Source: Epiperipatus broadwayi
Taxonomy: Eukaryota; Onychophora; Udeonychophora; Euonychophora; Peripatidae
Assembly (NCBI GenBank): GCA_028023455.1
Contig: JAQFVV010000042.1
Coordinates: 4,915,739-4,979,738, forward strand
DNA length: 64,000 bases
Direction: 5' to 3'
Under the pieces are notes generated by a model that saw nothing but the letters and a program-made list of their open reading frames with translations, was not told the DNA's origin and did not search any database. Positions 25,046 to 35,350 of this stretch are shown piece after piece (position 1 is the stretch's first letter; each line of letters begins with the position of its first letter). Position numbers and translations under genes: made by a program.

Positions 25046-25479
25046 TTAAATGTCAAATGCTAAAAACTAAATTAGTCGATATCATAAAACAAATACACCA
25101 GTACAAAATTAGATCACTAATATCAAATTTAAAAAATTATTACCATGGTTTTCTCTTTAAGGTATACTCTTCAAATGCAAAAATAACACAAAATCACAAT
25201 AACATACTGTACAATCTTTTCACAATTCAAAACAACATTTCATTTATTTTTAATATTAAAAGAAGTTTTGAGCAAATTAATAACTTCAAATTCATCAAAC
25301 TTTATTAAAAGAAATTCTTTAATTCTTTTCTTTTTTTCATTCTTCTCAAAAAAGATAATAACTTTAACCTATTCAAACAAAATCTTTTGGCCTCAGGTTT
25401 TTTTTTGTTGCTATAGGGTTTCATGAGTTACATGTTATTAGTGGGAAAATATTTTTATTTATTTAATTTGTCACTACTC
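25046..25479. other. A+T-rich DNA without recognisable gene
   Basis: No signature was seen beyond simple A+T-rich sequence. Confidence 0.45.
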
Positions 25480-26053
25480 CTCTTCTTCTTCTTCTTCTTC
25501 TTCTTCTTCTTCTTCTTCTTCTTCTTCTTCTTCTTCTTCTTCTTCTTCTTCTTCTTCTTCTTCTTCTTCTTCTTCTTCTTCTTCTTCTTCTTCTTCTTCT
25601 TCTTCTTCTTCTTCTTCTTCTTCTTCTTCTTCTTCTTCTTCTTCTTCTTCTTCTTCTTCTTCTTCTTCTTCTTCTTCTTCTTCTTCTTCTTCTTCTTCTT
25701 CTTCTTCTTCTTCTTCTTCTTCTTCTTCTTCTTCTTCTTCTTCTTCTTCTTCTTCTTCTTCTTCTTCTTCTTCTTCTTCTTCTTCTTCTTCTTCTTCTTC
25801 TTCTTCTTCTTCTTCTTCTTCTTCTTCTTCTTCTTCTTCTTCTTCTTCTTCTTCTTCTTCTTCTTCTTCTTCTTCTTCTTCTTCTTCTTCTTCTTCTTCT
25901 TCTTCTTTCTTCTTCTTCTTCTTCTTCTTCTTCTTTCCTTCTTCTTCTTCTTCTTTTTCTTCTTCTTCTTCTTTTTCTTCTTCTTCTTCTTCTTCTTCTA
26001 CTCCTCCTCCTCCTCCTTCTTCTCCTTCTTCTTCTCCTTCTTCTTCTTCTTCT
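25480..26053. repeat. (TTC/GAA)n microsatellite, about 570 bp
   Basis: An essentially pure TTC repeat runs from about 25483 to 25905. A 3' variant zone follows, with 'ttctttcc' interruptions and a 'cctcctcctcc' stretch to 26053. Long polypurine/polypyrimidine GAA repeats can form triplex DNA. The poly-Phe and poly-Arg reading frames across it are artefacts. Confidence 0.95.
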
Positions 26054-26369
26054 AAAAATCATCATTTTTGTTTTGTTACATCAGCTTGATATTGACATTT
26101 TATTTAATTATTTTTATTTATTTCCAATTTATTAATGATGATCATAGATATTGATTAGATTTTATTTTGTATTATTAATTATTATTGTGTTAAAAGAATT
26201 AATAATTTTATTATCAGAAAAAAATGTTAAAGATCATGAAAAAATTCACCTTTTAAGTGTGGATTTGATCCATTTAGATCAAAATGGTTACCTTCTTCTT
26301 TACATTTTTTTTAATTGCTATTATTTTTCTGATTTTTAATATTGAAGTTGTTTTAATTTTTCTATTTCC
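26054..26369. other. A+T-rich DNA without recognisable gene
   Basis: Nothing was recognised. Confidence 0.5.
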
Positions 26370-26504
26370 TAATAGAATAGTCAAGCACAAGTGCATGTGC
26401 GGCGCAACTGCTCCCAAAAGCCGTTAATACAAATACAAATAGCTAACTAAAAATATTAAAACAGCTGAGCGCTTTCAAAGGATCTTGCCTTCATAATCAT
26501 AGCT

Positions 26505-26690
26505 TGCTTACATTTAAATTTATGCAAATATGCTAATTCCATCTTTTTGATAGAGAAAAACACGTGTCCTTCCTGTTTATGGCATCGCTGTCGCGAGAGA
26601 TAAATAAAGCCTCTTTGATCTTTCTTTTGAGGTCATGTCTCTCTCTACATACGATGGTAGGATTGTCCGGAATGCACTCATGGTGACTTG
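26505..26690 (-). pseudogene. PLE GIY-YIG protein C-terminus, left arm
   Basis: The minus-strand reading from the spacer outward gives 'IPDNPTIVCRERHDLKRKIK' followed by 'EALFISRDSDAINRKD' and a stop after 'SKRWN'. It is a truncated 5' end with no start codon. The two arms differ at a few positions (for example D versus N in 'SRDSDAINR'). Confidence 0.65.
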
Positions 26691-26835
26691 TAGAGAGAGA
26701 CATGACCTCAAAAGAAAGATCAAAGAGGCTTTATTTATCTCTCGCAACAGCGATGCCATAAACAGGAAGGACACGTGTTTTTCTCTATCAAAAAGATGGA
26801 ATTAGCATATTTGCATAAATTTAAACATAAGCAAG
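26690..26835 (+). pseudogene. PLE GIY-YIG protein C-terminus, right arm
   Basis: This is the mirror of the left arm. It reads 'RHDLKRKIKEALFISRNSDA' then 'INRKD' and a stop after 'SKRWN', followed by about 120 bp of non-coding 3' sequence. It is not continuous with any upstream coding sequence. Confidence 0.65.
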
Positions 26836-27004
26836 CTATGATTATGAAGGCAAGATCCTTTGAAAGCACTCAGCTGTTTTAATATTTTTAGTTAGCTATT
26901 TGTATTTGTATTAACAGCTTTTAGGAGCAGTTGCGCCGCACACGCACTTGTGCTTGAATACATACATTTCCCAAAAGTAAAATTATTTAACTTAATAGAA
27001 TAGT

Positions 27005-28411
27005 GTTAATTGAAATTAAAAACATATATATTATTGTTCAAATTTTTTGTTTTGTTATTTGATTTAATTCATGAATAAATGGAATGGGTATTGGATCAGA
27101 CTGTTTAGATGATAAACATAAGTGTATTAAATTTCAACATTTTGAATGAATTAAACTCATGTATTTTGTTTTCAAAATAGATTCTTTTCATAAGATATTA
27201 AATATAAATATTATTTTTTTCCAAAAAATATGATTGATAAAATTGGGCCACATAAAATGAATGGAGATTCAACAGGGTTTGTTCCAATTCATGTTAGAAG
27301 AAAAGCAATTCTGATGAAACTTCAAAATAGAAATTGATTAATATTATTAAATGAAAAAGGTAAAATATTTTGTGAAATGAGATAAAAAATAATAAAATTA
27401 CAAATGTGTAATGCAGAACTAAAAGATATAGGCCAAAAGATTTTGCTTGAGTACTCTAAAGTTATCTTCTTTGAGAATGAAAAGAAGAATTAAAATTCCT
27501 TTTAAATAAAGTTTTATGAGTCCAGACTTATTAGATGGTTTAAAATTTCTTTCAATATTAAAGGTCAATGAAATGTTAATCTGAATTGTGGGAAGGTAAT
27601 TATGACATATATTTGTATTGTTTTGTATTAATTTTGCACTTGGGAAGTTTGTTTTAGCATGAAAGTCATTGGCATTAAATTTGTTTTTGGCTGGTGATTT
27701 AATTTTGAATAGGTATATTTATATTATTAATTTAATCACCGCCATTACTTATTTGCAAAAAGAAAAGTATCATATACCAAATCATCTTTTCCAAACCTTA
27801 CTAATATTTGTTTGCATCATCCAATATATATTTCATAATTCCCTTGTTGCAGAATATCTTTCTTCTTCTTCATAATTATCCTTTTTATTCTTTTCTAAAC
27901 CCACATCTTTGAAACTTGCAATTTTTTTTTCTCGTCTCATTTGTTCACAAACATAATACTCCAAACAAAGTATTTACTAAGCCTATTTCTTATATCTAAT
28001 TTAAATGAAATGTAAAATAATTATCTACCCTTATTCAAAACTTATTTAGTTATTGCAATATTCATTCTAGTTTTTTATCATTCTATCACTAATTATTCAA
28101 TACTATCTGCTTTATTTGTTCAATTATTTCTTTTAATATTTCATCTTTTTTATTGTCTTAAGTTAATTTATATTCATTCCTCAAGTCTATATAATATTTT
28201 ACATTATCTCAAATATGACCATATGATCAATAAATGTAATATAATGAATTCTTTTACCTGAAAACACTTAACAGCTCATCTACATCTACATAATATTAAA
28301 CCAAACAGGAAATAAACAGAAGCCCTGTTTTATTCCCATTTCTGTATCTATTTCTTCTTCAAGAAGACCATTAAATCTTGCAAATATCTTCAGATTAATA
28401 TATATATATAT
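27005..28411. other. A+T-rich DNA without certain gene
   Basis: Frames at 27230-27480 and 27640-27800 faintly resemble LINE protein (for example 'FLAGDLILN'), but nothing supports a call. Confidence 0.35.
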
Positions 28412-29091
28412 TGTAACGGGATGTATATATGCATTACATTCAAATTTTAATAGTAATTTTTTTTTATCTAATACAGAATTAAAAACAAACTGTCAAAATG
28501 CACAAATAACGAATTATTAATTTATTAATATGTTAGATTGATTAAATATTAAAATAAGCTTTAAAAAATAAATAAATTATAGAATCGAAGCAAAGATTCT
28601 AATCTTTAAATAAAATATATAATAAAAAGCCTTTTGATTTTAATAATAGCGAAGAGTTTTTAATCTTAAAAAGAAAAATTACAAACAGATCCTTAGGGCA
28701 AAATGACCGCGGAAAAGAAAATGATTATGAAATAGAAACAAAAGACTTGCTTTTCCTGGCCAAAGATACAGACAGACCTCAATGGAAAAATTTACTTAGC
28801 CATAAACCCAAAATCTACTTGGCCACAAACTGAATTAACCAATAAAATATAAATAATGACATATGTTTCATGAATCCGTACATTCCAGAAATAAGGTGCC
28901 CGACGACTATAAAAAGAAAAATCCAAAGGGAATAATTAGTTTGGAGAGAATCAGAAAATTAAAACTTTAAATTCAATTGTCTAGTTGAAAGCAGAAAATT
29001 TTTAAAAAGCTATTGTCACCATCACTAAGAATGTAGTCAGTGTCAATGGGCTTCCTTCGGTGCGGTCGGCCAAAGGTAGCTTTCCTATTCA
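28412..29091 (+). repeat. Probable LTR of an unidentified LTR retrotransposon
   Basis: It begins 'tgtaacgggatg' and ends 'cctattca' (TG...CA). It has a TATA box 'tataaaaag' at 28908-28916 within a locally GC-richer context. The next bases resemble a primer-binding site. No second LTR and no gag/pol follow, so it may be a 5' LTR of a truncated element. Confidence 0.45.
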
Positions 29092-29110
29092 CGGATCCCA
29101 GGATCGAACC
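29092..29110 (+). other. Putative tRNA primer-binding site
   Basis: 'cggatcccaggatcgaacc' is complementary to a tRNA T-arm (GGTTCGATCC) plus the acceptor strand and directly follows the LTR-like end. The first base would have to be T for the canonical TGG. Confidence 0.45.
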
Positions 29111-29831
29111 ACTGAAACTGTCTTCATAAAATGTCTTCAGAAATCGTCATAAGTCTTCATAGATCTTCGTCACGAAGGAACAAGCTCAGACAAAGGAAAG
29201 TATAATTCATAAATAATTGAAATATGAAATATAAAATCTTAAATTTAAAATCTTCGAACTTTATTTGTTTCTAAAAATGAACTATAAACTTTCTTTCCTA
29301 AACAAACCTGAACTTTATCTTTTATAAACTTTGCCATTTTAAACTCTGATCAAAAGTTAGCATAATCTTTTAAAATATATATTGTTTTTTTATTATTATT
29401 CATGTTTAATTAATATCTATTTGTACTGGGGCAGGGGTTTGCTATTGCAAACGAATTTAAAGATGAAAATACTTACCATTATTTGTGCATGATTGAATTA
29501 AAAAAAGAAAAGTAGGGTTAAATAATATTTGTAGTAAGAAAATAAATTAAATATAATGCTCATTTTGAAATGATTCTAAAACTGTAAGCTAAATATTTTA
29601 TTTTTATTAAATTAATAAAATGATTTAAATGTTAGTTGAGTATATATGGCTGCTAGACTAGTTTAGATATATATTAGTTTAAAGGGGTATTGATTTTGGA
29701 CTATTTGTTTCATAGTTGTGTCAATGCTGGTGAAGAGATATATGGACATTAATATCAATGCAATGTGAAGTGTGTTAGCACCTAGGGTGATGAGTCCAAC
29801 TGAATGCATAACCTTAAAGAGGTAGTCATAC
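29111..29831. other. A+T-rich DNA without recognisable gene
   Basis: No gag or pol similarity follows the LTR-like sequence. Confidence 0.45.
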
Positions 29832-30143
29832 CGTTGAAATGGATGCAGACGTATTTCTTGCGCCATTGACCCCTTCCAGCTCAATGGATTTTGGATGATA
29901 AGCCAGCAAGATAAGACCGCTCTCCCATCCATATGTAGCATTTCTTTTTATTATTTTATATGCATGTTTCCTTCGCCTGACAGATTCAAATTCCTGTGGG
30001 ATGAAGGCCATGTTTTCTCCAATAATATCACACTGTTCAGATGCACATTCCTGTCGGTGTGATTCTTTGCTAACATGTTCACATTGCATTGGTTGCTGAT
30101 ATATATCTGGAAGCGAGTATTGGTGTGGCTGCGGATTTTTTGT
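29832..30143 (-). CDS. Candidate internal protein-coding exon (unknown protein)
   Basis: On the minus strand a good acceptor (pyrimidine-rich, ending 'CACTTGACTGCAG') precedes position 30143, and a donor 'ACG|GTATGA' follows 29832. Between them lie 312 bp, exactly 104 open codons, in phase 0 at both ends. Base composition is clearly GC-richer than the flanks. The peptide is hydrophilic with several Cys ('MQCEHVSKES', 'ECASEQCDIIG') and a distinctive block 'RRRKHAYKIIKRNATYGWES' then 'GLILLAYHPKSIELEG'. I do not recognise the family. It could be a real host exon or part of a transposon gene. No neighbouring exon was found. Confidence 0.4.
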
Positions 30144-32998
30144 CTGCAGTCAAGTGATTTGAAAATTTGTGAGTGCGTCTAGGTAGCTCATCTATACTCA
30201 ACATTCTAAAATTTAAAATTAAAGTTAAAAACAAATAAAATAATAATGGAACAGAATAAAACATAAATTTCTTCTTGTGTTATAAAAATTATTTTTTAAA
30301 GTTTGTGTGTTGTTAATTATATACGCAAATAAAATTTTTGTAGTATTAATACTGACAGCGATTGCTTTTTTTATTCTTTATTATTAAAAATATATTTTAA
30401 TAAATATATAAGTTTCTGTGTCTACTTGAACTAGTGACTAGGGCTGGTGGTCGTGAGCTTAACAGTGCGTATTTATTGACTTTATAAATTTTCTAGGTTC
30501 AAAGTAGCCTAGTGGCGCTCTGTCGACAGATGCGGTAAGACTGGATAATTTCATCATCTTCACCGATCATTATAATATATATTTCAATAAATATATTTTC
30601 TAATTTATATCTGTTTAAAAAAAAATTCCAGGTATTCTATTATATGTTTTAGAAAATCCATATTAATTTTTCTTCCTCTCTGTTTATATATTTCTCAGCA
30701 AAAATTCTCCAATTCCATTTTAGTTCTCCATATTTTCTACATCCAATGCTATTCTTAAGATACAAACGTCTAATATATTAATAATTTATTAAATTCTTCA
30801 CAGTTAATTTAATTAAGTTCTTTCTCCAAGAAAGTCATAAATATTGAAAGAAAATTTAATTGATAATCTCCTAAGTCATTTCTTATATTACAAATATCAA
30901 TTAATTCATTGATTCCTTATCATCTGATGTAACATTTTCTCCCTAATTAACATAGATGAAGATTTGTTCTCTATCATAAATATCAATTAGAACTTTTTCC
31001 TATGTTTTCAGAATATTCATCTTTTTTCTTTTTTACTAATAATTACCTATTTCCAATTAATTATTGGTTGTTATTTGATATTGTTTTTTTTCCATCAAAA
31101 CTTTTTGTACTATAGATGAAATACTGATTTAAATAAATCACTTTAAAAAATGGCAAAAATGAATTATAGAAAATTTTAATTAAATAAATTAATTTATCAC
31201 TTACTTATGAAGAATGTTGTTTCTCCAGGTGTTTTATCTCTTTCAGTATAATTTTTTTGGCATTAAACAAAAAGTCATATTCTTGAATGATTTATATTGA
31301 TTTTCCTGCATCAAATTGTAAAAATAATCTCCTTTTTTCTCTCTCATTACACCCACACATACACATATCAAATTAGAATACAATAGCAATAAAAACAATA
31401 GCAAAATAAAATTTACAAACTTTTTTTCATTATAACCATGGTTTTGCCTATTAAACAAATAATAAAAATGACTAACAAAAACAACAAATATAGGCACACA
31501 TATATCTAAACACAATTCAAAGATAAATATCAATTGGTATCAGATTTAAAATGACGAAACCAAAAGAAAATTACTTATATATATATGTTAATTGTGATTA
31601 TATAATCATATACTTTCTAAGTATCCTATTCTGAGTGCTAATTCTGGAAATGGGATGGGAAAATATATATATATAATTTTATTTCCACTTCATTGTTTAT
31701 TTGTAATAATTTTGCACTTGTATGTTAGTATGCCTGGTGAAGTGTGTTATTCTTCTTTTATCAGCTTTCTGTTTGACTCTCCATTTTCGGTGCTGAGCAC
31801 TACAATTATAGCTCAGATTATGGTGCTCGAATAATAATAATAATATGTGTATAAAACCAGTAAATTCATAAGCATCAGCTATGATTAACTTTGTAACTAT
31901 AAATAAACAAAATCGGTTTTATGAGACTAGGCAATAAATAAATATTTATCATTGCATAAATAACAATATATTCATGAAAGCCTGATGATTTGATTAATCC
32001 CAGGAACTTCTACACACCTAATACAATTTTGTTTCAATATATATACTAGAAATGTTATGTGATGTTTTTCATGCGTAATTTCCATTCTTTGATTTTTTAA
32101 ATATAATGTCTATTTGCTTCAACTTAGATTCGACTATCTAAAAATTGAAATTTTCACACATACAATTTTATTATCATAATATCAAGATTTCTGATCGAGA
32201 TAGCTATTTATTAATCCAAACATTTCGTTCTAATTTAATTTTCAAAAAATAAAACTATAATAACATATTAATTATGAATTAATCTAAATATTTTTCTTAT
32301 AATAAAATAAATATATGCATATTTCGTAATTTAGTCAAATGAAATTAAATCATAATATACAGGTATTCGATCAAGTCATAATTACAATTAAAAAAAATCA
32401 TAATATTAACCAATAATAATAGACTATTCCCTTAATAACAGTAATTAAATCCTGACGAATGGAAATTGACCGTCATTTTGATAATTGTTGATATTATAAG
32501 TCTTTGTTTTCCTTATTTTGTTATAAACTTTGTTTGTAAATCCTAGCATATCTATTAACTAATTATACAATGCTAATACATAATTATATAACTAAAACAT
32601 CACACATCTTGCATGTATTACTATTAACAGTTTTTTTAATTATATTTAATCTATTTTTGCCTTGTGACAAATTATCTCTTTTTATTATATACAAAGGCAA
32701 AAAAGCTTTTTATTATTCTTAAATCAATGGTTGTTTATCAAAAACATCGATACTACTTGTGGCTGAAGGCATCAACTCAATTATATGAGACGATAATTCG
32801 TAGCTTCTATTGATCATCTTCTAGTCATTAATATTTTTATACTTCAAAAATTTCGCATTATTATTTTTTTTTTCGTTTCTACCAATAGATTTAAAGACTG
32901 ACATTCCTTTATGTTTATTCTGAAAGTTCAAAAACAAAATACACCACGTTTATGGTGGTTTACCCACATGTTACTTCAAACTTCTTCATCTTTTTTTT
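30144..32998. other. A+T-rich DNA without recognisable gene
   Basis: Only low-complexity sequence and isolated (TA)n and (AAT)n tracts (for example 31662-31674 and 31828-31845) were recognised. Confidence 0.45.
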
Positions 32999-32999
32999 T

Positions 33000-33095
33000 T
33001 CTCAGGTGTCATAGCATGGGCCGGGACGCGAACCCACAACCCGGGCAACTGCTTGTAAGGCAGTCGTGCTGACCTCTCGACCACCAATGCAACTT
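33000..33095 (-). mobile_element. tRNA-derived SINE (valine-tRNA-like head)
   Basis: On the minus strand an A-box-like 'TGGTGGTCGAGAGGTCAGC' is followed by an anticodon arm ACTGC-CTTACAA-GCAGT, which pairs perfectly and has TAC in the anticodon position. A B-box 'GGGTTCGCGTCCC' and the tail 'GGCCCATGCTATGACACCTG' precede an A-rich stretch. The short body after the tRNA-like region and the A tail identify a SINE rather than a functional tRNA. Related copies lie at 35083-35165 and 56624-56734. Confidence 0.75.
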
Positions 33096-33099
33096 TACA

Positions 33100-33564
33100 T
33101 GAAGTTTTTGATTTTTTTCATCACCGAGAGTTCTACTTTTAATTAATGTTAATTTTTAATAAAATATTTATGGCTTTATTTTAATTAGACAAAGTAAAAT
33201 TCAAAATAATATAATCCAATGCTTGTTTGCTTTTTTACAAATTAGTAATCAAAAAATCATAGCATGCTTTTAATTAAAAAAAAAAAACTAAATTCAACCT
33301 GCTCTAAGCCATTTTTAGTTATAATTTTTTATTAAAATTACAAAATTTCTGTTTCTAAATACAGTGAAACTGCCTTTAACTTTATTTTCGTTCCAAAGCT
33401 GTTAGTAAATAAGGTGGATAATAGCAAATGCTACACAAATAAAAACAATTAATTAAACATACATGGATATGTAATACATCTTAACATCCACATATTTATA
33501 CATAAATAATAAAAAAATTGGAATAAAGTATAATCAAATACCAATATATAAAAATAAATAATAG
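33100..33564. other. A+T-rich DNA without recognisable gene
   Basis: Nothing was recognised. Confidence 0.5.
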
Positions 33565-33572
33565 CTATAGTC

Positions 33573-34039
33573 CAGGGGTGGACAATTGTTTTGGCTTGGG
33601 GCCACAGAGGTTGGCGAAGGGCCGCATCAGGGGCCACTTTGTGGAAGCGAAGGTTAGCGGAGGGCTGCACCTTTTTTTCATGACACAATAAACACACTGC
33701 TTTATTCCATGTATTACCAAAGAAATATTTATTTGTCCATTCTTCATTAAACACATGGCATTCATCACTGATTTTTCATTTTTTTGGAGGATTCATGGTT
33801 TCACTAAAGTTGGAAGATGTATATATTTTCTGATATAAAGACAAAATTGAAATTAATCAGATCAACTGGAAAAGCACTGCCTGTCATATCTATACTGCGC
33901 ATGTGTATTGACGTGATCATCCTTGTGGAAAACACGAGACTCGTGCACGGGAAGAAAATCTCAGTTCAAGGCAGATTTTTCTGATTGTCTTGGTGGGCTA
34001 CATAGAAACTCTTAGTGGGCCGCTATTTGCCCACCCCTG
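33573..34039 (-). mobile_element. Short hAT element with perfect 8-bp target duplication
   Basis: Termini 'caggggtggacaattg' (33573) and 'ttgcccacccctg' (ending 34039) are inverted repeats. The 8-bp duplication 'ctatagtc' is perfect (33565-33572 and 34040-34047). The minus strand retains a transposase fragment, 'FNEEWTNKYFFG' then 'AVCLLCHEKK', matching the N-terminal zinc finger (CxxC half) of GTF2IRD2/ZBED-like hAT transposases. At 467 bp it is an internal-deletion derivative that would need a transposase in trans. Confidence 0.9.
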
Positions 34040-34047
34040 CTATAGTC

Positions 34048-34865
34048 TACTTAGGAGGGATACCAAAAAATAACGAATTATGTTTTTCTGAGAAGCCACC
34101 ACACTGCAGTACATGCTTATGCCACTAATTGCCTTTTGAGGGAACTTCCTGCACTAATCTGCCAACTATTATTATCAAAATAAGTTGTGCTTTGCATCGT
34201 AAATATTTTTGTTAAGTGTGACTTGCTTATTTGTCAATTTTTGTAATGGCTGAAAAGTTGGGACAATGTAAAATTTTGTTTTCTGTTAGGAAAACCCAAG
34301 AGAAAACAGTTATAATGCTTGCATCAGCTTACAAGTCAGCTGCTTTGGGGAAAATACAAGATTATGAGTGATTTAATGGAAGTTTCAAATACACTACATC
34401 CCAAAAAGTGTGACGAGTAAAGTCCAATGTCAAGACAGCTGATTTCATAACAACCAGGTATATAAAATCTAAATGTTCTGAAAAGTTTGAATGATGCTGT
34501 AAAATAAAACAAACCAATTTTTGGCTTAATGGGGAGTGTAAGCTTTACCACATTAATGTGCTAGCACACAAAACCTTGATTATAAAATAATTTTAAATTA
34601 AATTCTGCGTGGCCAAGCTTATAAATTAGCCATATTCATTCAATCTTATTCTATGTGATTTCTTTTTTTTTCTCTCAAATGAAAAAATGTCTCATTTTTT
34701 TTTTTTTTTTTGTAGACTTAGAAGTGATGAATGAAAAAAAATGGTGCAGGCATTAAAAGGCATCACTTTAGAAGAATTTCCATACCACTTCAAAAATTTA
34801 TTTTGAAAGGAATTCAAATTGTATTACAAAATTCTGGTTGTTTTCGAGTTCTTCCTTGTATATCA
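34048..34865 (+). mobile_element. Decayed mariner transposon
   Basis: Plus-strand frames read as a mariner transposase. The N-terminal helix-turn-helix part ('ETVIMLASAYKSAALGKIQD'-like, about 34290-34365) comes first. Then come 'KLYHINVLAHKT' (about 34540-34580), where HDNAPAH has lost the catalytic Asp, and 'NLILCDFFFFSQMKKCL' (about 34640-34690), retaining the third catalytic Asp region. A C-terminal 'ALKGI' and 'EEFPYHFK' complete it. Weak inverted ends ('cttaggagggatacc' and 'gagttcttccttgta') are present. The middle is deleted. It starts immediately after the hAT duplication at 34047. Confidence 0.75.
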
Positions 34866-35043
34866 AACAAACCATAAACTGGTTATATAGCTATTATTTG
34901 TTTTTAATACAATGGTATTTTGAATATTGTAAAGTTTATTTCTGAATTTTTTGTTTATTACTTTTATTTTATCTGAATGGGCATACATACACTTATAATA
35001 GATTTTAATTTAAAAATTAATATATACTTTCTTAATAATTAAT

Positions 35044-35335
35044 GTAAAAAATACTAAAACAGAGTAGTCAAGTGTTGTTAGCCAAGAGACCAGCGCAGCC
35101 ACCTTGCAAGCAAGCAGTTGTTGCGGGTTCGCCTACTGGCCGATGCTATGACATATGGAAAATATATATATATATATAAAATTTAATAAGAATTATTGTA
35201 CCAAGTATACTTTCAATCCTTTCATGTCATATTCTTGGTATACTTATTACAATAAATCTTACTAAAATTTATATTTAAATTCTGTTTTAGTATTCTTTAC
35301 ATTAGTAGTTATAATGACTGAGTATCAAAATATAA
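35044..35335. mobile_element. PLE-like palindromic insertion containing a SINE
   Basis: Perfect 15-bp direct repeats 'ttcttaataattaat' flank it (35029-35043 and 35336-35350). Inverted arms 'aatgtaaaaaatactaaaac' (35041) and its complement (ending about 35303) are followed by a 32-bp tail (35304-35335). A second inner inverted pair around 'aagtatac' and 'gtatactt' is present at 35190-35265. The layout matches the other palindromic insertions in this window. Confidence 0.65.
35083..35165 (+). mobile_element. tRNA-derived SINE copy inside the palindrome
   Basis: 'TTAGCCAAGAGACCAGCGCAG' corresponds to the A-box region, 'GCGGGTTCGCC' to the B-box and 'GATGCTATGACATATGG' to the family tail seen at 33000 and 56640. 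It ends in an A/TA-rich stretch. Confidence 0.7.
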
Positions 35336-35350
35336 TTCTTAATAATTAAT

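Larger units (their letters stand above)
26382..26992. mobile_element. Penelope-like element: inverted dimer of 5'-truncated copies
   Basis: Two arms of 267 bp (26382-26648 and 26690-26956) are almost perfect inverted copies, separated by 41 bp. A 36-bp one-sided tail (26957-26992) follows, and perfect 12-bp direct repeats 'taatagaatagt' flank the unit (26370-26381 and 26993-27004). Both arms encode, reading outward, a C-terminal segment containing 'RHDLKRKIKEALFIS' and 'AINRKDTCFSLSKRWN', the (K)RK-KEA-I-INR pattern typical of the end of PLE GIY-YIG proteins. The inverted-copy layout plus a ~34-bp extension and variable target duplication is the known PLE insertion architecture. The shared duplication indicates one integration event. 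Confidence 0.75.

Noticed and set aside
25423-26065. Open frames of about 200 codons on both strands (poly-Phe on plus, poly-Arg/Glu on minus)
   Set aside because: They are translations of the (TTC/GAA)n microsatellite and not genes.
27312-27338. CTGATGA followed by GAAA
   Set aside because: There is no pairing between the two boxes, so it is not a hammerhead-like core. Similar chance matches at 62390 and 22150 were also dismissed.
27230-27880. Possible LINE ORF1/endonuclease fragments on the plus strand
   Set aside because: Only isolated phrases such as 'FLAGDLILN' are suggestive; no ordered set of motifs was found.
29663-29941. Minus-strand frame of 92 codons
   Set aside because: It overlaps the better-supported 104-codon exon frame in a different phase and continues into A+T-rich DNA.
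33040-33090. A functional tRNA-Val gene
   Set aside because: A perfect anticodon stem exists, but the T-stem is imperfect, an A tail and SINE-specific tail sequence follow, and two diverged relatives occur nearby, so it is a SINE.
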